This document shows positions 1 through 10,167 of a DNA stretch of 64,000 bases, one piece after another (the stretch's first letter is position 1; every line of letters begins with the position of its first letter). The stretch covers positions 3,534,001-3,598,000 of the forward strand of contig NC_018581.1 in assembly GCF_000143885.2 (NCBI RefSeq), given 5' to 3'. This DNA comes from Gordonia sp. KTR9 (GTDB lineage Bacteria; Actinomycetota; Actinomycetes; Mycobacteriales; Mycobacteriaceae). The translations under genes and the position numbers were made by a program. Under the pieces are notes generated by a model. The model was given only the letters and a program-made list of their open reading frames with translations. It did no database searches and was not told the origin of the DNA.

Positions 1-2
1 AG

Positions 3-1562
3 ATCGACCTCGACGGCCCGATCGACGACCTCTGCGACGCCCTGGCCGCCATGACCGCCGACGTGGTGCTCATCAGCCCCGAAGCCGGGCTCTCGCTCGT
101 TCCCCCCACCCCCGCCGGACGGGTCTTCCAGGACCTGCTCGGCACCCTCAACGTCCGGGTGGCGCAGGTGTGCGAGCGCGTCGATCTCGTCGTCGCCGGC
201 CGGGTTCTCCATCTCCCGGCCGAACCGCGGCCTGCGACGACCAGCACACCGGACGCCCCGGCGGCGGGCGTCGAGGCGCCGGGCCGGGACACCACCGAGA
301 CGGAGACGACCGAGAAGGACACGACCGACAGCGCGGACACCCCGGCGCCGGTCGCGACGACACCGGACCGCGGCGAGCCCGCCCCGGCACCGTCGGACCC
401 GGTCGCCGCGGCCGTTGCCACGGCGCCCGAACCCGTTGCGGGCGTGGGGCTCTCCGAGCGTCCCCGGCCGGACCCCACCGATGCCGAGGTGTTCGCGCCC
501 GTCAGGCCGCCGGACGAGCTGGTCGCCCAGGACGCCCGCAACCGACAGGCGACGCTCACCAAGCCGCCGGGATCGCTCGGTCGCGTCGAGGAGATCGGCG
601 TCTGGATCGCCGCATGCCAGGGCCAGTGCCCGCCCGCACCCCTCACCTCCCCCACCGTCGTCGTCTTCGCCGGCGACCACGGCGTCGCCCGCGGCGGAGT
701 GTCGGCGTTCCCGCCCGAGGTGACCGCGCAGATGGTCGCCAACATCTCCGCGGGCGGTGCCGCGGTGAACGTCATGGCAGGACGCGTCGGCGCGGCGGTC
801 AAGGTCGTCGACATGTCCGTCGACGCCGACACCGCACCCGAACTGTCGCGGTACAAGGTCCGTCGCAGCAGCGACGACCTCCGAACCACCGACGCGATCA
901 CTCTCGCGGAGGCTCGCGAGGCCCTGGCCGCCGGGCGCGCGATCGCCGACGACCTGATCGACTCGGGTACCGATCTGCTGATCGCCGGTGAGATGGGCAT
1001 CGGCAACACCACCCCGGCGACGGTCCTCATCGGCGCGCTGACCCGGCGCGAACCGGTCGAGATCGTCGGTCGGGGAACCGGTGTCGACGACGCCGGATGG
1101 ATGCGCAAGACAGCCGCGATCCGTGACGGTATGCGCCGCGCGCGCAAGGTGATCCACGACCCGCTCGCCTTGCTGGCCGCCGTCGGCGGAGCCGACCTGG
1201 CCGCCACCGTCGGATTCCTCGCACAAGCGGCCCTACGCCGGACGCCGGTCATCCTCGACGGCGTGGTGATCACGGCCGCGGCCATGGTCGCCAACGAGTT
1301 CGCGCCGGGGGCGATGCGCTGGTGGATCGCCGGGCACCGGTCGGTCGAACCCGCCCATCAGATCGCGCTCGAGCACCTCGATCTGGTCCCGGTTCTCGAT
1401 CTGTCGATGCGGCTCGGTGAGGGCAGCGGCGCCGTTCTGGCGTTGCCGATCGTGCAGTCGGCCGCCGATCTGCTCGTCTCGATGGCCACCTTCGACGAAG
1501 CCGGCGTGTCCGACAAGAGCGCCCGGGCCGGGGACACCACAGACGACGCCGAGACATCCTGA
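3..1562 (+). CDS. cobT: CobU-CobT fusion (adenosylcobinamide kinase/guanylyltransferase fused to dimethylbenzimidazole phosphoribosyltransferase), 5' partial
   Basis: The frame is open to the window edge, so the start lies upstream. The first 75 or so codons match the C-terminal end of CobU (VVLISPEAGLSLVPPTPAGR, then VDLVVAG), the kinase/guanylyltransferase that makes adenosylcobinamide-GDP. An acidic, Pro/Ala/Thr-rich linker (about 235-480) follows. The CobT domain (about 480-1545) shows TKPPGSLG, GDHGV, GEMGIGNTTP and GRGTG, and ends in RLGEGSGA, which carries the catalytic glutamate. CobT makes alpha-ribazole phosphate from nicotinate mononucleotide and dimethylbenzimidazole in the cytoplasm. 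cobS follows after 17 nt, so two or three steps of nucleotide-loop assembly are co-transcribed. In M. tuberculosis cobU and cobT are separate genes, as far as I recall. The internal ATG at 51 lies inside the CobU part and is not a credible start. Confidence 0.9.
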   Translation: MDLDGPIDDLCDALAAMTADVVLISPEAGLSLVPPTPAGRVFQDLLGTLNVRVAQVCERVDLVVAGRVLHLPAEPRPATTSTPDAPAAGVEAPGRDTTETETTEKDTTDSADTPAPVATTPDRGEPAPAPSDPVAAAVATAPEPVAGVGLSERPRPDPTDAEVFAPVRPPDELVAQDARNRQATLTKPPGSLGRVEEIGVWIAACQGQCPPAPLTSPTVVVFAGDHGVARGGVSAFPPEVTAQMVANISAGGAAVNVMAGRVGAAVKVVDMSVDADTAPELSRYKVRRSSDDLRTTDAITLAEAREALAAGRAIADDLIDSGTDLLIAGEMGIGNTTPATVLIGALTRREPVEIVGRGTGVDDAGWMRKTAAIRDGMRRARKVIHDPLALLAAVGGADLAATVGFLAQAALRRTPVILDGVVITAAAMVANEFAPGAMRWWIAGHRSVEPAHQIALEHLDLVPVLDLSMRLGEGSGAVLALPIVQSAADLLVSMATFDEAGVSDKSARAGDTTDDAETS

Positions 1563-1579
1563 CGCCGAACGGATCCGCC

Positions 1580-2374
1580 ATGATTCCGCCGACCCGGGCG
1601 TTCCGTACGGCCGTCAGCTGGTTGACGGTGGTGCCCGTCGGCGGACACGCGTCGGACGCGCCCGATCGGTCGCTGGGTGCGGCGGTGATGGCGTCGGTCC
1701 CGGTGGTGGGCGCGCTGCTGGGTGCCGCGTCGGCGTCCGTGGCCTTCGGGCTCGCCCACACCGGACTCCCGACCTTGCTGATCGGCGTGCTCGTCGTCGT
1801 CCTGCTCGCCGCGGCCACCCGGGGCATGCACCTCGACGGGCTCGCCGACACCGCCGACGGACTGGGGTGTTACGGGCCACCCGATCGGGTCACCGAGGTG
1901 ATGCGCAGCGGCACCGTCGGCCCCTTCGGGGTGGCCACCCTGGTCCTGGTACTCGCGGTGCAGTCGACCGGCTTCGCCGCACTCGTCGACGAGTCACAGT
2001 GGTACGGCCTGGCTTTCGCCGTCGGCCTCGGCCGGATCGGCGCCGTCATCGGCACCCGGAGGTCGCTGAAACCTGCCCACCCCAACGGTTTCGGCGCCCT
2101 GGTCGCGGGCACACAACATCTCTCCGTCGCCGTGTGGCTGGTTCTCGCGCTCGTAGCGGCCATCCCACTCGGACTGTCCGCCAACGGATTCGACGGCGGC
2201 CACCTCGAGGTGGCCGCCGTCGTCCGAGGAATCGCGATCGTGCTCGGTGTCGCCGCGTTCGCCTGGTGGTTCACCCGGCATTGTGCGCGCCGGATGGGCG
2301 GGATCACCGGTGACGTACTGGGCGCGACCATCGAAGTCGGGGTCGCGCTCGCCGTCGTCGGGCTGTTGCTCTGA
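1580..2374 (+). CDS. cobS: Adenosylcobinamide-GDP ribazoletransferase (cobalamin synthase)
   Basis: This 264-residue polytopic membrane protein joins adenosylcobinamide-GDP to alpha-ribazole (phosphate), the last assembly step of cobalamin. The family signature RGMHLDGLADTADGLG lies at about residues 76-91, with the acidic residues expected to bind Mg2+, followed by RSGTVGPFG. Hydrophobic stretches of 18-22 residues run through the rest, and length is normal for CobS. It lies 17 nt behind the CobU-CobT fusion in one operon and converges on ilvE. The fusion makes the two substrates and CobS joins them at the membrane. Confidence 0.93.
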   Translation: MIPPTRAFRTAVSWLTVVPVGGHASDAPDRSLGAAVMASVPVVGALLGAASASVAFGLAHTGLPTLLIGVLVVVLLAAATRGMHLDGLADTADGLGCYGPPDRVTEVMRSGTVGPFGVATLVLVLAVQSTGFAALVDESQWYGLAFAVGLGRIGAVIGTRRSLKPAHPNGFGALVAGTQHLSVAVWLVLALVAAIPLGLSANGFDGGHLEVAAVVRGIAIVLGVAAFAWWFTRHCARRMGGITGDVLGATIEVGVALAVVGLLL

Positions 2375-2402
2375 CCCGCCACGGGACCCGTCACGCGAAC
2401 GG

Positions 2403-3509
2403 TCAGCTGCGGTAGAGCTCCGTCATCCAGCCGTGGGTGTCGGCGAACGTCCCCCGCTGGATGCCGGTCAGGGTGTCACGCAATGCCTGCGTCACCTCGC
2501 CGGTCTCGCCGTTGTTGATGGTGTAGTCCTCGTTCTCACCCTTGACCCGACCGACCGGGGTGATGACCGCGGCGGTGCCACAGGCGAACACCTCGGTGAT
2601 GTCGCCCGACGCCACGCCCTTGCGCAACTCCTCGGTGGTGATCTTGCGTTCCTCGACCTCGAAGCCGGCGTCGGTGGCCAGCGTGAGCAGCGACGAACGG
2701 GTGATCCCCGGCAGCAGTGACCCCGACAGTTCGGGGGTCACCAGTCGGGCGTCGGCGCCCGAACCGAACACGAAGAACAGATTCATGCCGCCCATCTCCT
2801 CGATGAAGCGGCGTTCGATCGCGTCGAGCCACACGACCTGGTCGCAACCCTGCTCGGTCGCCTGCCGCTGCGCGAGGAACGCCGCGGCGTAGTTGCCTCC
2901 GCACTTGGCGAATCCGGTGCCGCCCGGCGCCGCGCGGACGTACTCGGTGGAGAGCCAGACGCTCACCGGCTTGATGCCGCCGGCGAAGTAGGCGCCCGCC
3001 GGTGAGGCGATGACCGAATAGATGTAGCTCGTCGACGGGGCATTCACGCCCAGGCTCGCCTGCGAGGCGAACATGAACGGACGCAGGTACAGCGACTCCT
3101 CGCCGCCGGCGGCGGGCACCCACTCGTTGTCCGCGTCCAGCAGAGCCTTGAGCGAGCCGATGAAATCCTCGACCGGCAGCGCCGGCATCGCGAGTCGTTC
3201 GGCACTGCGCTGCAGCCGTGCCGCGTTGGCCTCCGGCCGGAACGCGGCGATCGAACCGTCCGGCTGCCGATAGGCCTTGAGCCCCTCGAACACCTCTTGG
3301 CCGTAGTGCAGGACCGTGGCGGCGGGGTCCAGCGCGATCGGACCGTACGGCTTCACCGTGGCACTGTGCCAACCCACCTCGGCGTCGTAGTCGATCATCA
3401 CCATGTTGTCGGTGAAGTGGCGCCCGAATCCCGGGGCGGACAAGATCTCCGCGCGCCGGCCCTCAGACACCGGGTGCGGGTGCTCGGTACGGTTGAACTC
3501 CAAGGTCAT
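2403..3509 (-). CDS. ilvE: Branched-chain amino acid aminotransferase
   Basis: A fold-type IV PLP enzyme of 368 residues that interconverts Leu, Ile and Val with their 2-oxo acids, using glutamate. The Schiff-base lysine lies in [12 protein letters not shown], about residue 205. [15 protein letters not shown], near the C-terminus, is the cofactor phosphate-binding turn. I chose the ATG at 3509 over the upstream one at 3560: it gives the normal family length and N-terminus ([13 protein letters not shown]), and a TACGAT hexamer ends 6 nt upstream, as in a leaderless transcript. gcvT lies upstream on the same strand, but the 90-nt gap holds this gene's own promoter. Confidence 0.95.
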   Translation of the reverse strand: MTLEFNRTEHPHPVSEGRRAEILSAPGFGRHFTDNMVMIDYDAEVGWHSATVKPYGPIALDPAATVLHYGQEVFEGLKAYRQPDGSIAAFRPEANAARLQRSAERLAMPALPVEDFIGSLKALLDADNEWVPAAGGEESLYLRPFMFASQASLGVNAPSTSYIYSVIASPAGAYFAGGIKPVSVWLSTEYVRAAPGGTGFAKCGGNYAAAFLAQRQATEQGCDQVVWLDAIERRFIEEMGGMNLFFVFGSGADARLVTPELSGSLLPGITRSSLLTLATDAGFEVEERKITTEELRKGVASGDITEVFACGTAAVITPVGRVKGENEDYTINNGETGEVTQALRDTLTGIQRGTFADTHGWMTELYRS

Positions 3510-3515
3510 GGCGCC

Positions 3516-3521
3516 ATCGTA
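3516..3521 (-). promoter_or_regulatory. ilvE -10 element (TACGAT), leaderless
   Basis: TACGAT on the minus strand, 6 nt before the ilvE ATG, with no Shine-Dalgarno between. This spacing would put the transcription start on or next to the start codon. Confidence 0.5.
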
Positions 3522-3599
3522 CCGCCGGCCACAAAAGCAATTCCGTGCCCGGTGGGTCACCCCCGGACCCCGGCGTGGCCTCGTGCCAGTGGCCGCAGG

Positions 3600-4718
3600 T
3601 CACACGTGCGACGGCACGAACGGCGGGATCACGACCTCACACGCGAGGTCGCGGCCGCGAACGTCGACCACGACCTCGTCGCCCTTGCGCACACCCGACG
3701 CCGTGTCCAGCAGCGCGAGCGCGATGCCCTGTTTCAGCGTGGGCGAGAAGGTGCCCGACGTACAGGTCCCTATCTGCCCCCCGCTCTGGGTGTCGCCCGC
3801 GAGACGAACCGCGCACCCGGCCCGCGGCACCCCGCGCCCGGTCGCCCTCAGCCCGTACAGACGACGCGACGGACCGGCCTCTTTCTCGGCCAGCAGCGCA
3901 TCGCGGCCGAAGAACGACGGCTTGTCCCAGCCGACCGCCCAGCTCGAACGCGCCTGTACCGGCGAGATGTCCGGACCGAGCTCGTGTCCGTGCAGGGCAT
4001 AACCCATCTCGGTGCGCAGGGTGTCCCGGGCGCCCAGTCCCGCGGGCAGCCCGCCGGCCGCGGTGATCGCCTCCAGCAGGACGTCGAAGACCGCACCGGC
4101 GTCGTCCCATCGCGGCACGATCTCGTACCCCCGCTCACCGGTGTATCCGGTCCGGCAGACCCGCACGCGAGCCGGACCGTCGGCCGTCGCCAGATCGGCG
4201 TCGGCAAAGGCCATGTACTCCATGTCGGCCGGCAACCCGAGCCCGGTGAGGATGTCGGGCGATCTCGGCCCCTGTACCGCCAGGACGGCCAGGTCGCGGT
4301 GCCGGTCGGTGATCGAGATACCCTCCGGCGCAACGGCTTGCAGCTGGGCCACGACAGCCGCGGTGTTCGCCGCGTTGGGCACCAGGAACACCTCGTCGTC
4401 ACCGACGAGATAGGCGATCAGGTCATCGACGACACCACCGGAATCGTTGCAGCACAACGTGTATTGAGCCTTGCCGGGGACGATCTTGCCGAGGTCGTTG
4501 GTGAGCGTCGAGTTGACGAACGCCGCCGCGCCCGCCCCGGACACCAGCGCCTTGCCGAGATGGCTGACGTCGAAGATGCCCACGCTCTCCCTCACCGCCG
4601 CGTGCTCGGCGACGGTGCCCGAGTACGACACCGGCATGTTCCAGCCACCGAACTCGGCGAAGGTGGCCCCCAGTGCGGCATGACGGTCGGCGATCGGCCC
4701 GGCGAGGAGTTCACTCAT
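3600..4718 (-). CDS. gcvT: Aminomethyltransferase, glycine cleavage T protein
   Basis: A 372-residue T protein that takes the aminomethyl group from lipoylated H protein, releases ammonia and makes methylene-tetrahydrofolate. Family landmarks are [17 protein letters not shown] near the N-terminus, FDVSHLGK and [11 protein letters not shown]. The longer upstream reading (from 4826) adds 36 unrelated residues, so the ATG at 4718 is preferred; a TAGCGT hexamer ends 7 nt before it. No other glycine-cleavage gene is in the window. The only lipoate link nearby is lipB-lipA, 5 kb away. The gene diverges from the aminopeptidase at 4901. Confidence 0.93.
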   Translation of the reverse strand: MSELLAGPIADRHAALGATFAEFGGWNMPVSYSGTVAEHAAVRESVGIFDVSHLGKALVSGAGAAAFVNSTLTNDLGKIVPGKAQYTLCCNDSGGVVDDLIAYLVGDDEVFLVPNAANTAAVVAQLQAVAPEGISITDRHRDLAVLAVQGPRSPDILTGLGLPADMEYMAFADADLATADGPARVRVCRTGYTGERGYEIVPRWDDAGAVFDVLLEAITAAGGLPAGLGARDTLRTEMGYALHGHELGPDISPVQARSSWAVGWDKPSFFGRDALLAEKEAGPSRRLYGLRATGRGVPRAGCAVRLAGDTQSGGQIGTCTSGTFSPTLKQGIALALLDTASGVRKGDEVVVDVRGRDLACEVVIPPFVPSHV

Positions 4719-4725
4719 GGCGTCC

Positions 4726-4731
4726 ACGCTA
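4726..4731 (-). promoter_or_regulatory. gcvT -10 element (TAGCGT), leaderless
   Basis: TAGCGT on the minus strand ends 7 nt before the gcvT ATG. The upstream 180 nt show no obvious tandem glycine-riboswitch fold. Confidence 0.45.
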
Positions 4732-4900
4732 TCGGGCGATCCGTGCCGCCGGGCGCGGACCATCCGCGCCGGCGGCGGCGCAGAACGCCACGGGTGGTAC
4801 CGGCCGACCGTTGTCCACGCATGCACCCCGAGACCGCGCGTCCCGGCCGATGAGGTTCGTGGCAGCCCCGCCGCGTCGGCGCTGTGGCAGAGTTGAGCGG

Positions 4901-6445
4901 GTGAGCAAGAACGACACCGTCGACCGCGCGCGCGGCCCCGAACTCGAACTGTCCACCTCGATCGGCAAGGACGATTCCGCCCTGGTCATCGGCCTGATCA
5001 GCACGTCGTCCCCCGACGACGACGCCGACGGCCCCGCCGCCGAACCGACCCTGGCCATCGGTGACGGCATCCTCGACGACGCCCAGGCGGCCGCCATCAG
5101 CGCGGCCCTCACCGCGCTCGGGGCCACCGGCTCGCACGGTGAGGTCACCCGGACCGCGGCTCCCGATTCGTTGCCGGTCGATGTCGTCGTCGCCGTGGGC
5201 CTCGGCGACGCCGACAACCTCGACGACGCCGATCAGGTCCGGCAGGCAGCGGGCATCGTCGCCCGCGAACTCGACGGACACGAGTCGGTGTCCACCACGC
5301 TCTCCGCGATCGACCTGGCCGCCGCGGCCGAGGGCCTGTTCCTCGGCGCCTACCGGTTCGACGAGTTCCGCTCGGCGAAGTCGAAGCCGAAGAAGACTCC
5401 GCCGCAACGCATCACGCTGCTCGTCGAATCGAAGTCCAAGGAGGCCAGGGCGGGCCTGGAGCGGGCCGTCGCGGTCGCCGACTCCGTCGCCATCGCCCGC
5501 GACTTCGTCAACACCCCGCCGAGTCACCTCTATCCCGAGGAGTTCGCCGCCCGTGCCCGCACGCTCGGGAGCAAGGCCGGCCTCAAGGTCGAGATCCTCG
5601 ACGACAAACAGCTCGAGGCCCAGGGTTACGGCGGGATCATCGGTGTCGGCAAGGGATCCTCCCGGTTGCCGCGCCTGGTCCGGCTGACCCACACCGCCAA
5701 GAAGTCGCCCAAGAAAGTCGCGCTGGTCGGCAAGGGCATCACCTTCGACACCGGCGGCATCTCGATCAAGCCCGCCGCGAACATGGACGCCATGACCTCC
5801 GACATGGGTGGCGCCGCCGCGGTCATCGCCGCGACCATCCTGGCCGCCCGCCTCGACGTCGACGTCACGGTCACCGCGACCGTACCGATGGCCGAGAACA
5901 TGCCGTCGTCGACCGCGCAGCGGCCCGGTGATGTGCTGACGCAGTACGGCGGACGGACCGTCGAGGTCCTCAACACCGACGCCGAGGGTCGTCTGATCCT
6001 CGCCGACGCCATCGTGCGGGCCTGCGAGGACGATCCCGACTACCTCATCGACACCGCGACCCTGACCGGCGCGCAGATGGTGGCGCTCGGCACCCGGACT
6101 CCCGGCGTGATGGGCACCGACGAGTTCCGCGACCGCGTGGCGGCCCGGTCGGCCGATGTCGGCGAGAACGCCTGGGCCATGCCGCTGCCCGCGGAACTCC
6201 GCGCCGACCTCAAGTCCCGCGTCGCGGACCTGGCGAACGTGACCCCGCACCGCTGGGGCGGGATGCTCGCCGCCGGCATTTTCCTGAAGGAGTTCGTGCC
6301 GGAGGACGTGCAGTGGGCCCACATCGACATCGCCGGACCCGCCTTCAACACCGGCGGGGCCTGGGGCTACACCACGAAAGGCGGTACGGGCGTGCCCGTC
6401 CGGACCATCGCCGCGGTGCTCGAGGACATCGCCGCGAACGGCTGA
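4901..6445 (+). CDS. pepA: Leucyl aminopeptidase, M17 family
   Basis: A cytoplasmic two-metal aminopeptidase that removes N-terminal residues from peptides. The catalytic C-terminal half has [10 protein letters not shown] at about residue 276 and NTDAEGRL at about 358-365, together supplying the metal ligands and catalytic Lys and Arg of family M17. The N-terminal half is the variable domain. GTG at 4901 ([12 protein letters not shown]) gives 514 residues, close to mycobacterial PepB. An upstream ATG in frame would add 76 low-complexity codons across the gcvT promoter and is rejected. No strong Shine-Dalgarno is present. Confidence 0.93.
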   Translation: MSKNDTVDRARGPELELSTSIGKDDSALVIGLISTSSPDDDADGPAAEPTLAIGDGILDDAQAAAISAALTALGATGSHGEVTRTAAPDSLPVDVVVAVGLGDADNLDDADQVRQAAGIVARELDGHESVSTTLSAIDLAAAAEGLFLGAYRFDEFRSAKSKPKKTPPQRITLLVESKSKEARAGLERAVAVADSVAIARDFVNTPPSHLYPEEFAARARTLGSKAGLKVEILDDKQLEAQGYGGIIGVGKGSSRLPRLVRLTHTAKKSPKKVALVGKGITFDTGGISIKPAANMDAMTSDMGGAAAVIAATILAARLDVDVTVTATVPMAENMPSSTAQRPGDVLTQYGGRTVEVLNTDAEGRLILADAIVRACEDDPDYLIDTATLTGAQMVALGTRTPGVMGTDEFRDRVAARSADVGENAWAMPLPAELRADLKSRVADLANVTPHRWGGMLAAGIFLKEFVPEDVQWAHIDIAGPAFNTGGAWGYTTKGGTGVPVRTIAAVLEDIAANG

Positions 6446-6534
6446 CCGACAGCAACCGGCACCCGCGCACCGGCCCGATGAGAATCGTTACCGACGAGTA
6501 CGAGCCGAACCGAGTCGGCGACGCACCCTACGGG

Positions 6535-6540
6535 TAGGGT
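6535..6540 (+). promoter_or_regulatory. Possible dlaT -10 element (TAGGGT)
   Basis: TAGGGT in the 229-nt gap between the aminopeptidase and dlaT. It would give a leader of about 125 nt ending in the AGGAG at 6661. Nothing else recognisable is in this gap. Confidence 0.3.
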
Positions 6541-6674
6541 TGGCCGCGGGGATGAGCGGCTGATCCGCCACTCATCTGCGCGGGCTCCGAACCGCCCCCG
6601 ACCCCGTGCCCACGGCGCACACACCATTGGGCATCACCTACAGACCACCACGTCGAGTTCAGGAGTTCACAACG

Positions 6675-8486
6675 ATGGCCTTCTCCGTCCAGATGCCCGC
6701 CCTTGGTGAAAGTGTCACCGAGGGGACAGTCACCCGGTGGCTGAAGGAGGAGGGCGACACCGTCGAGGCCGACGAACCATTGCTGGAGGTGTCGACCGAC
6801 AAGGTCGACACCGAGATCCCGGCGCCCACTTCGGGTGTGCTGACGAAGATCATCGCCCAGGAGGACGACGTCGTCGAGGTCGGCGGCGACCTCGCCCTGA
6901 TCGGTGACGCCGACGAGGCCGACTCCGGCTCGGACGATTCCGGTTCGGATTCCGCCGGCGGCGACGAGCCGACCGAGGCCGCCCCCGAGCCCGAGCCCGA
7001 GCAGGCCGCCGAGGAGCCCTCCACCGATGAGGACGCTCCCGCCGAGAAGCCCACGGCCGACACCGGTTCCGGCTCCGCAGAGGGCACCGACGTGCTCATG
7101 CCCGAACTCGGCGAATCGGTCACCGAGGGCACCGTCACCAACTGGCTGAAGTCCGTCGGCGACGAGGTCGCCGCCGACGAACCGCTCCTCGAGGTCTCCA
7201 CCGACAAGGTCGACACCGAGATCCCCTCCCCCGTCGCCGGCACCCTGCTCGAGATCCTCGCGCAGGAGGACGACGTCATCGAGGTCGGCGGCAAGCTCGC
7301 CGTCATCGGTGATGCCTCGGCAGCACCGTCGAAGAAGGAGCCCGAGCCGGAACCCGAACCGGAACCCGAGCCCGAGCCCGAGCCCGAGCAGAAGTCGGAG
7401 CCGGAACCCGAGCCCGAGCAGGCGCCCGCCCCCGAGGAGGAGCAGAAGCCCGCACCGAAGGCCGAACCGAAGACCTCGGAGCCCAAGTCGCAGGCCGCGG
7501 AGAAGTCCGATCCGCCGACCGTCGAGTCGACTCCGTACGTGACCCCGCTGGTGCGCAAGCTGGCCGCGGAGAACAACATCGACCTCAACGCGATCAAGGG
7601 CACCGGTGTCGGTGGCCGGATCCGCAAGCAGGACGTGCTCGCCGCCGCCGAGGAGGCCAAGGCACCTGCTCCCGAGCAGAAGCCCGCGGCGGCTGCTCCG
7701 TCGGCACCCGCGGCATCGGCCGGGAAGTCCGCATCGCCGGAGATCCGCCCCGAGCTGGCCGAGCTGCGCGGGACCACGCAGAAGATCAACCGCATCCGTC
7801 AGATCACCGCCAAGAAGACGCGCGAGTCGCTGCAGCAGAGCGCACAGCTCACGCAGGTCTTCGAGGTCGACATGACCCGCATCGCCGGACTCCGCAAGGC
7901 GGCCAAGGAGAGCTTCAAGGCGTCCGAGGGTGTCAACCTGACGTACCTCCCGTTCATCGCGAAGGCCGTCGTGGAGGCGCTGAAGGCGCATCCCAACGTC
8001 AACGCCTCGATCGACGAGGACAAGAAGGAGATCACCTACTACGACAAGGTGCATCTCGGCATCGCCGTCGACACCCCGCAGGGACTGCTGTCGCCGGTCA
8101 TCCACAACGCCGATGACCTGTCGATCGCCGGCCTGGCACGCGCCATCGCCGACATCGCGGCGCGGGCACGCTCCAACGGACTCAAGCCCGACGAGCTCGC
8201 CGGCGGCACCTTCACCATCACCAACATCGGCAGTCAGGGTGCGCTCTTCGACACCCCGATCCTGGTCCCCCCGCAGGCCGCGATGCTCGGTACCGGAGCG
8301 ATCGTCAAGCGTCCGGTCGTCATCACCGGCGAGGACGGCTCGGAGTCGATCGCAGTGCGGTCGATGTCCTACCTGCCGCTGACCTACGATCACCGTCTCA
8401 TCGACGGCGCCGACGCGGGCCGCTTCCTCACCACGGTGAAGAAGCGCCTCGAAGAGGCCGCCTTCGCCGCGGACCTGGGCCTCTAG
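6675..8486 (+). CDS. dlaT: Dihydrolipoamide acyltransferase (E2) with two lipoyl domains
   Basis: A 603-residue E2 core of 2-oxoacid dehydrogenase complexes. Two lipoyl domains (about residues 1-76 and 138-215) each carry STDKVDTE with the lysine that receives lipoate. A subunit-binding domain follows (about 287-325: [30 protein letters not shown]), then the catalytic domain with [14 protein letters not shown] near residue 570. The linker between lipoyl 2 and the binding domain is a Glu-Pro repeat (about 7340-7410), a flexible charged arm. ATG at 6675 has AGGAG at 6661. In mycobacteria this protein (also called SucB) works with AceE and Lpd as pyruvate dehydrogenase, and in peroxide defence with AhpC. 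aceE is in this window at 53982, and lipB-lipA, which modify the lysines, lie just downstream. Confidence 0.95.
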   Translation: MAFSVQMPALGESVTEGTVTRWLKEEGDTVEADEPLLEVSTDKVDTEIPAPTSGVLTKIIAQEDDVVEVGGDLALIGDADEADSGSDDSGSDSAGGDEPTEAAPEPEPEQAAEEPSTDEDAPAEKPTADTGSGSAEGTDVLMPELGESVTEGTVTNWLKSVGDEVAADEPLLEVSTDKVDTEIPSPVAGTLLEILAQEDDVIEVGGKLAVIGDASAAPSKKEPEPEPEPEPEPEPEPEQKSEPEPEPEQAPAPEEEQKPAPKAEPKTSEPKSQAAEKSDPPTVESTPYVTPLVRKLAAENNIDLNAIKGTGVGGRIRKQDVLAAAEEAKAPAPEQKPAAAAPSAPAASAGKSASPEIRPELAELRGTTQKINRIRQITAKKTRESLQQSAQLTQVFEVDMTRIAGLRKAAKESFKASEGVNLTYLPFIAKAVVEALKAHPNVNASIDEDKKEITYYDKVHLGIAVDTPQGLLSPVIHNADDLSIAGLARAIADIAARARSNGLKPDELAGGTFTITNIGSQGALFDTPILVPPQAAMLGTGAIVKRPVVITGEDGSESIAVRSMSYLPLTYDHRLIDGADAGRFLTTVKKRLEEAAFAADLGL

Positions 8487-8522
8487 CCCGGATCTCCGGT
8501 TACGGCACACCGAGGACTCACG

Positions 8523-9422
8523 ATGCGCATCGCCGTCGCAGGTTCGCAGGGGCTCATCGGCAACGCCCTGGTCAACTCGCTGCGCGCGGCGGGCCACACG
8601 GTCACCCGTCTGGTCCGCCGCGAGGCACGCGCCGATGACGAGTTCAGCTGGGATCCCGAGACCATCGGCGTGCCGCCCGAGAGTCTCGAGGGCGTCGAGG
8701 CGGTGGTGTCGCTCGGCGGCGTGGGGGTCGGAAACGGCCGGTGGACCGGGCGCTTCAAACAGGAACTGCGGAACTCCCGGGTCACGCCGACCGAGGTCCT
8801 CGCCGAGGCCGTGCGTGATCTCGGCATCCCCACGTTCGTGAGTGCCAGTGCGTCCGGTTTCTACGGCGACACCGGCAGCCGTCCCGCCGTCGAAACCGAC
8901 GGTCCCGGAGAGGGATTCCTCGCGGACCTGGTCGTCGACTGGGAGGCCGCCGCCCGTACCAACGTCGGCACCGACACCCGCCTGGTCCTCCTGCGGACCG
9001 CACCGGTGTTGAGTGCGCAGGGCGGTCTTCTCGGCAAGCTTCGTCCGCTGTTCAAGCTGGGGCTCGGCGGGCCCATCGGCGACGGGAAGCAGTACTTCTC
9101 CTGGATCAGCCTCGTCGACGAGGTACGTGCCATCGAGTTCCTCCTCGACTCCGACGTGTCCGGGCCCGTGAACCTGAGCGCGCCCGGCGCGGTGCCGTTC
9201 GGCGAGTTCGCGTCGGCGCTGGGCCGCGCCGTACACCGCCCGACGGTGCTCAAGGTTCCGGCCTTCGCGGCGCGCCGGGTCGGCGGCGAGATGGCCGAGG
9301 AAATGATTTTGTTCAGTCAACGCGTTGCACCTGAGGTGCTGACCGATCACGGATTCACCTTCACCCATCCCGGTGTCGACGAGGCCCTGGCCTACGCCAC
9401 CGGAACCAATCGCCATGACTGA
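8523..9422 (+). CDS. NAD(P)-binding epimerase-like protein (TIGR01777 family)
   Basis: 299 residues with an N-terminal Rossmann turn ([20 protein letters not shown]), then the family's [21 protein letters not shown] and [13 protein letters not shown]. The C-terminal region has the family features [20 protein letters not shown] and [14 protein letters not shown]. It resembles Rv2216 and E. coli YfcH; the substrate is unknown. It lies between dlaT and lipB, and its stop overlaps the lipB start by 8 nt, so expression is probably tied to lipoate metabolism. Confidence 0.85.
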   Translation: MRIAVAGSQGLIGNALVNSLRAAGHTVTRLVRREARADDEFSWDPETIGVPPESLEGVEAVVSLGGVGVGNGRWTGRFKQELRNSRVTPTEVLAEAVRDLGIPTFVSASASGFYGDTGSRPAVETDGPGEGFLADLVVDWEAAARTNVGTDTRLVLLRTAPVLSAQGGLLGKLRPLFKLGLGGPIGDGKQYFSWISLVDEVRAIEFLLDSDVSGPVNLSAPGAVPFGEFASALGRAVHRPTVLKVPAFAARRVGGEMAEEMILFSQRVAPEVLTDHGFTFTHPGVDEALAYATGTNRHD

Positions 9423-10167
9423 TCGTCCGATCCGCGCGAGTACCGAACCGGTCGAGATCCGTCGGCTCGGCGTCCTCGACTACCAGGCTGCCTACGACAT
9501 GCAGCACGGTCTGGCCACCGAACGCGCGGACGGCCTCCTCGACCACGACGTCCTGCTCCTGCTGGAGCACCCCTCCGTCTACACCGCGGGCAAACGCACC
9601 GAGGACTCCGACCGGCCCACGAACGGCGCACCGGTGGTCGACGTCGACCGCGGCGGGCGGATCACCTGGCACGGCCCCGGGCAGCTCGTCGGTTACCCGA
9701 TCGTCAAGCTCGCCGAGCCGCTGGACGTCGTCGAGTACGTACGGCGGCTCGAGGCAGCACTCATCTCGGTCTGCGCCGGACTGGGCGTGACGACCGGGCG
9801 CGTCGACGGCCGGTCGGGCGTGTGGATCACCGACGACGCCGGGGAACGCAAGCTCGGGCAGATCGGTATCCGCGTCGCGCGCGGAGTCGCGTTGCACGGG
9901 TTCGCGCTCAACGTCGACCCCGACATGGCAGCCTTCGAGGCGATCGTCCCCTGCGGGATCGCCGACGCCGGGGTGACCTCGCTCGCCCGCGAACTCGCGC
10001 GGCCGCTGTCGGTGCACGACATGCTCGACGTCACCGCCGACGCGGTGCTGTCCGCACTCGACGCACCCACTTTCGACGTCACCCATTCCGACACCACCGG
10101 CACCCCGGCGACCGCCGCCACACAGTCCGGAACACCCACTTCTGCAAGCGTAGGATCGATACAGTGA
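9415..10167 (+). CDS. lipB: Lipoyl(octanoyl) transferase
   Basis: 250 residues. Moves octanoyl groups from octanoyl-ACP to lipoyl domains such as those of Dla[17 protein letters not shown] is the substrate-site signature, RKLGQIG carries the catalytic lysine, and [16 protein letters not shown] carries the acyl-accepting cysteine. ATG at 9415 overlaps the preceding gene by 8 nt and fits the family start (MTDRPIRAS). The stop overlaps the lipA GTG by 4 nt, so lipB and lipA are translationally coupled. Confidence 0.95.
   Translation: MTDRPIRASTEPVEIRRLGVLDYQAAYDMQHGLATERADGLLDHDVLLLLEHPSVYTAGKRTEDSDRPTNGAPVVDVDRGGRITWHGPGQLVGYPIVKLAEPLDVVEYVRRLEAALISVCAGLGVTTGRVDGRSGVWITDDAGERKLGQIGIRVARGVALHGFALNVDPDMAAFEAIVPCGIADAGVTSLARELARPLSVHDMLDVTADAVLSALDAPTFDVTHSDTTGTPATAATQSGTPTSASVGSIQ
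10151..10156 (+). promoter_or_regulatory. Internal lipA -10 element (TAGGAT)
   Basis: TAGGAT inside the end of lipB, ending 7 nt before the lipA GTG. It could give lipA its own leaderless transcript besides read-through from lipB. Confidence 0.35.

Noticed and set aside
4719..4900. Glycine riboswitch upstream of gcvT
   Set aside because: No conserved glycine-aptamer core was seen and a -10 lies 7 nt from the start, leaving no leader for one.
4715..6322. 535-codon minus-strand frame opposite the aminopeptidase
   Set aside because: Shadow of pepA; the plus-strand M17 motifs are decisive.
6528..9416. 962-codon minus-strand frame opposite dlaT and the epimerase-like gene
   Set aside because: It is a shadow of G/C-ending codons in strongly supported plus-strand genes; its own composition is Arg/Gly/Leu-rich and matches no family.
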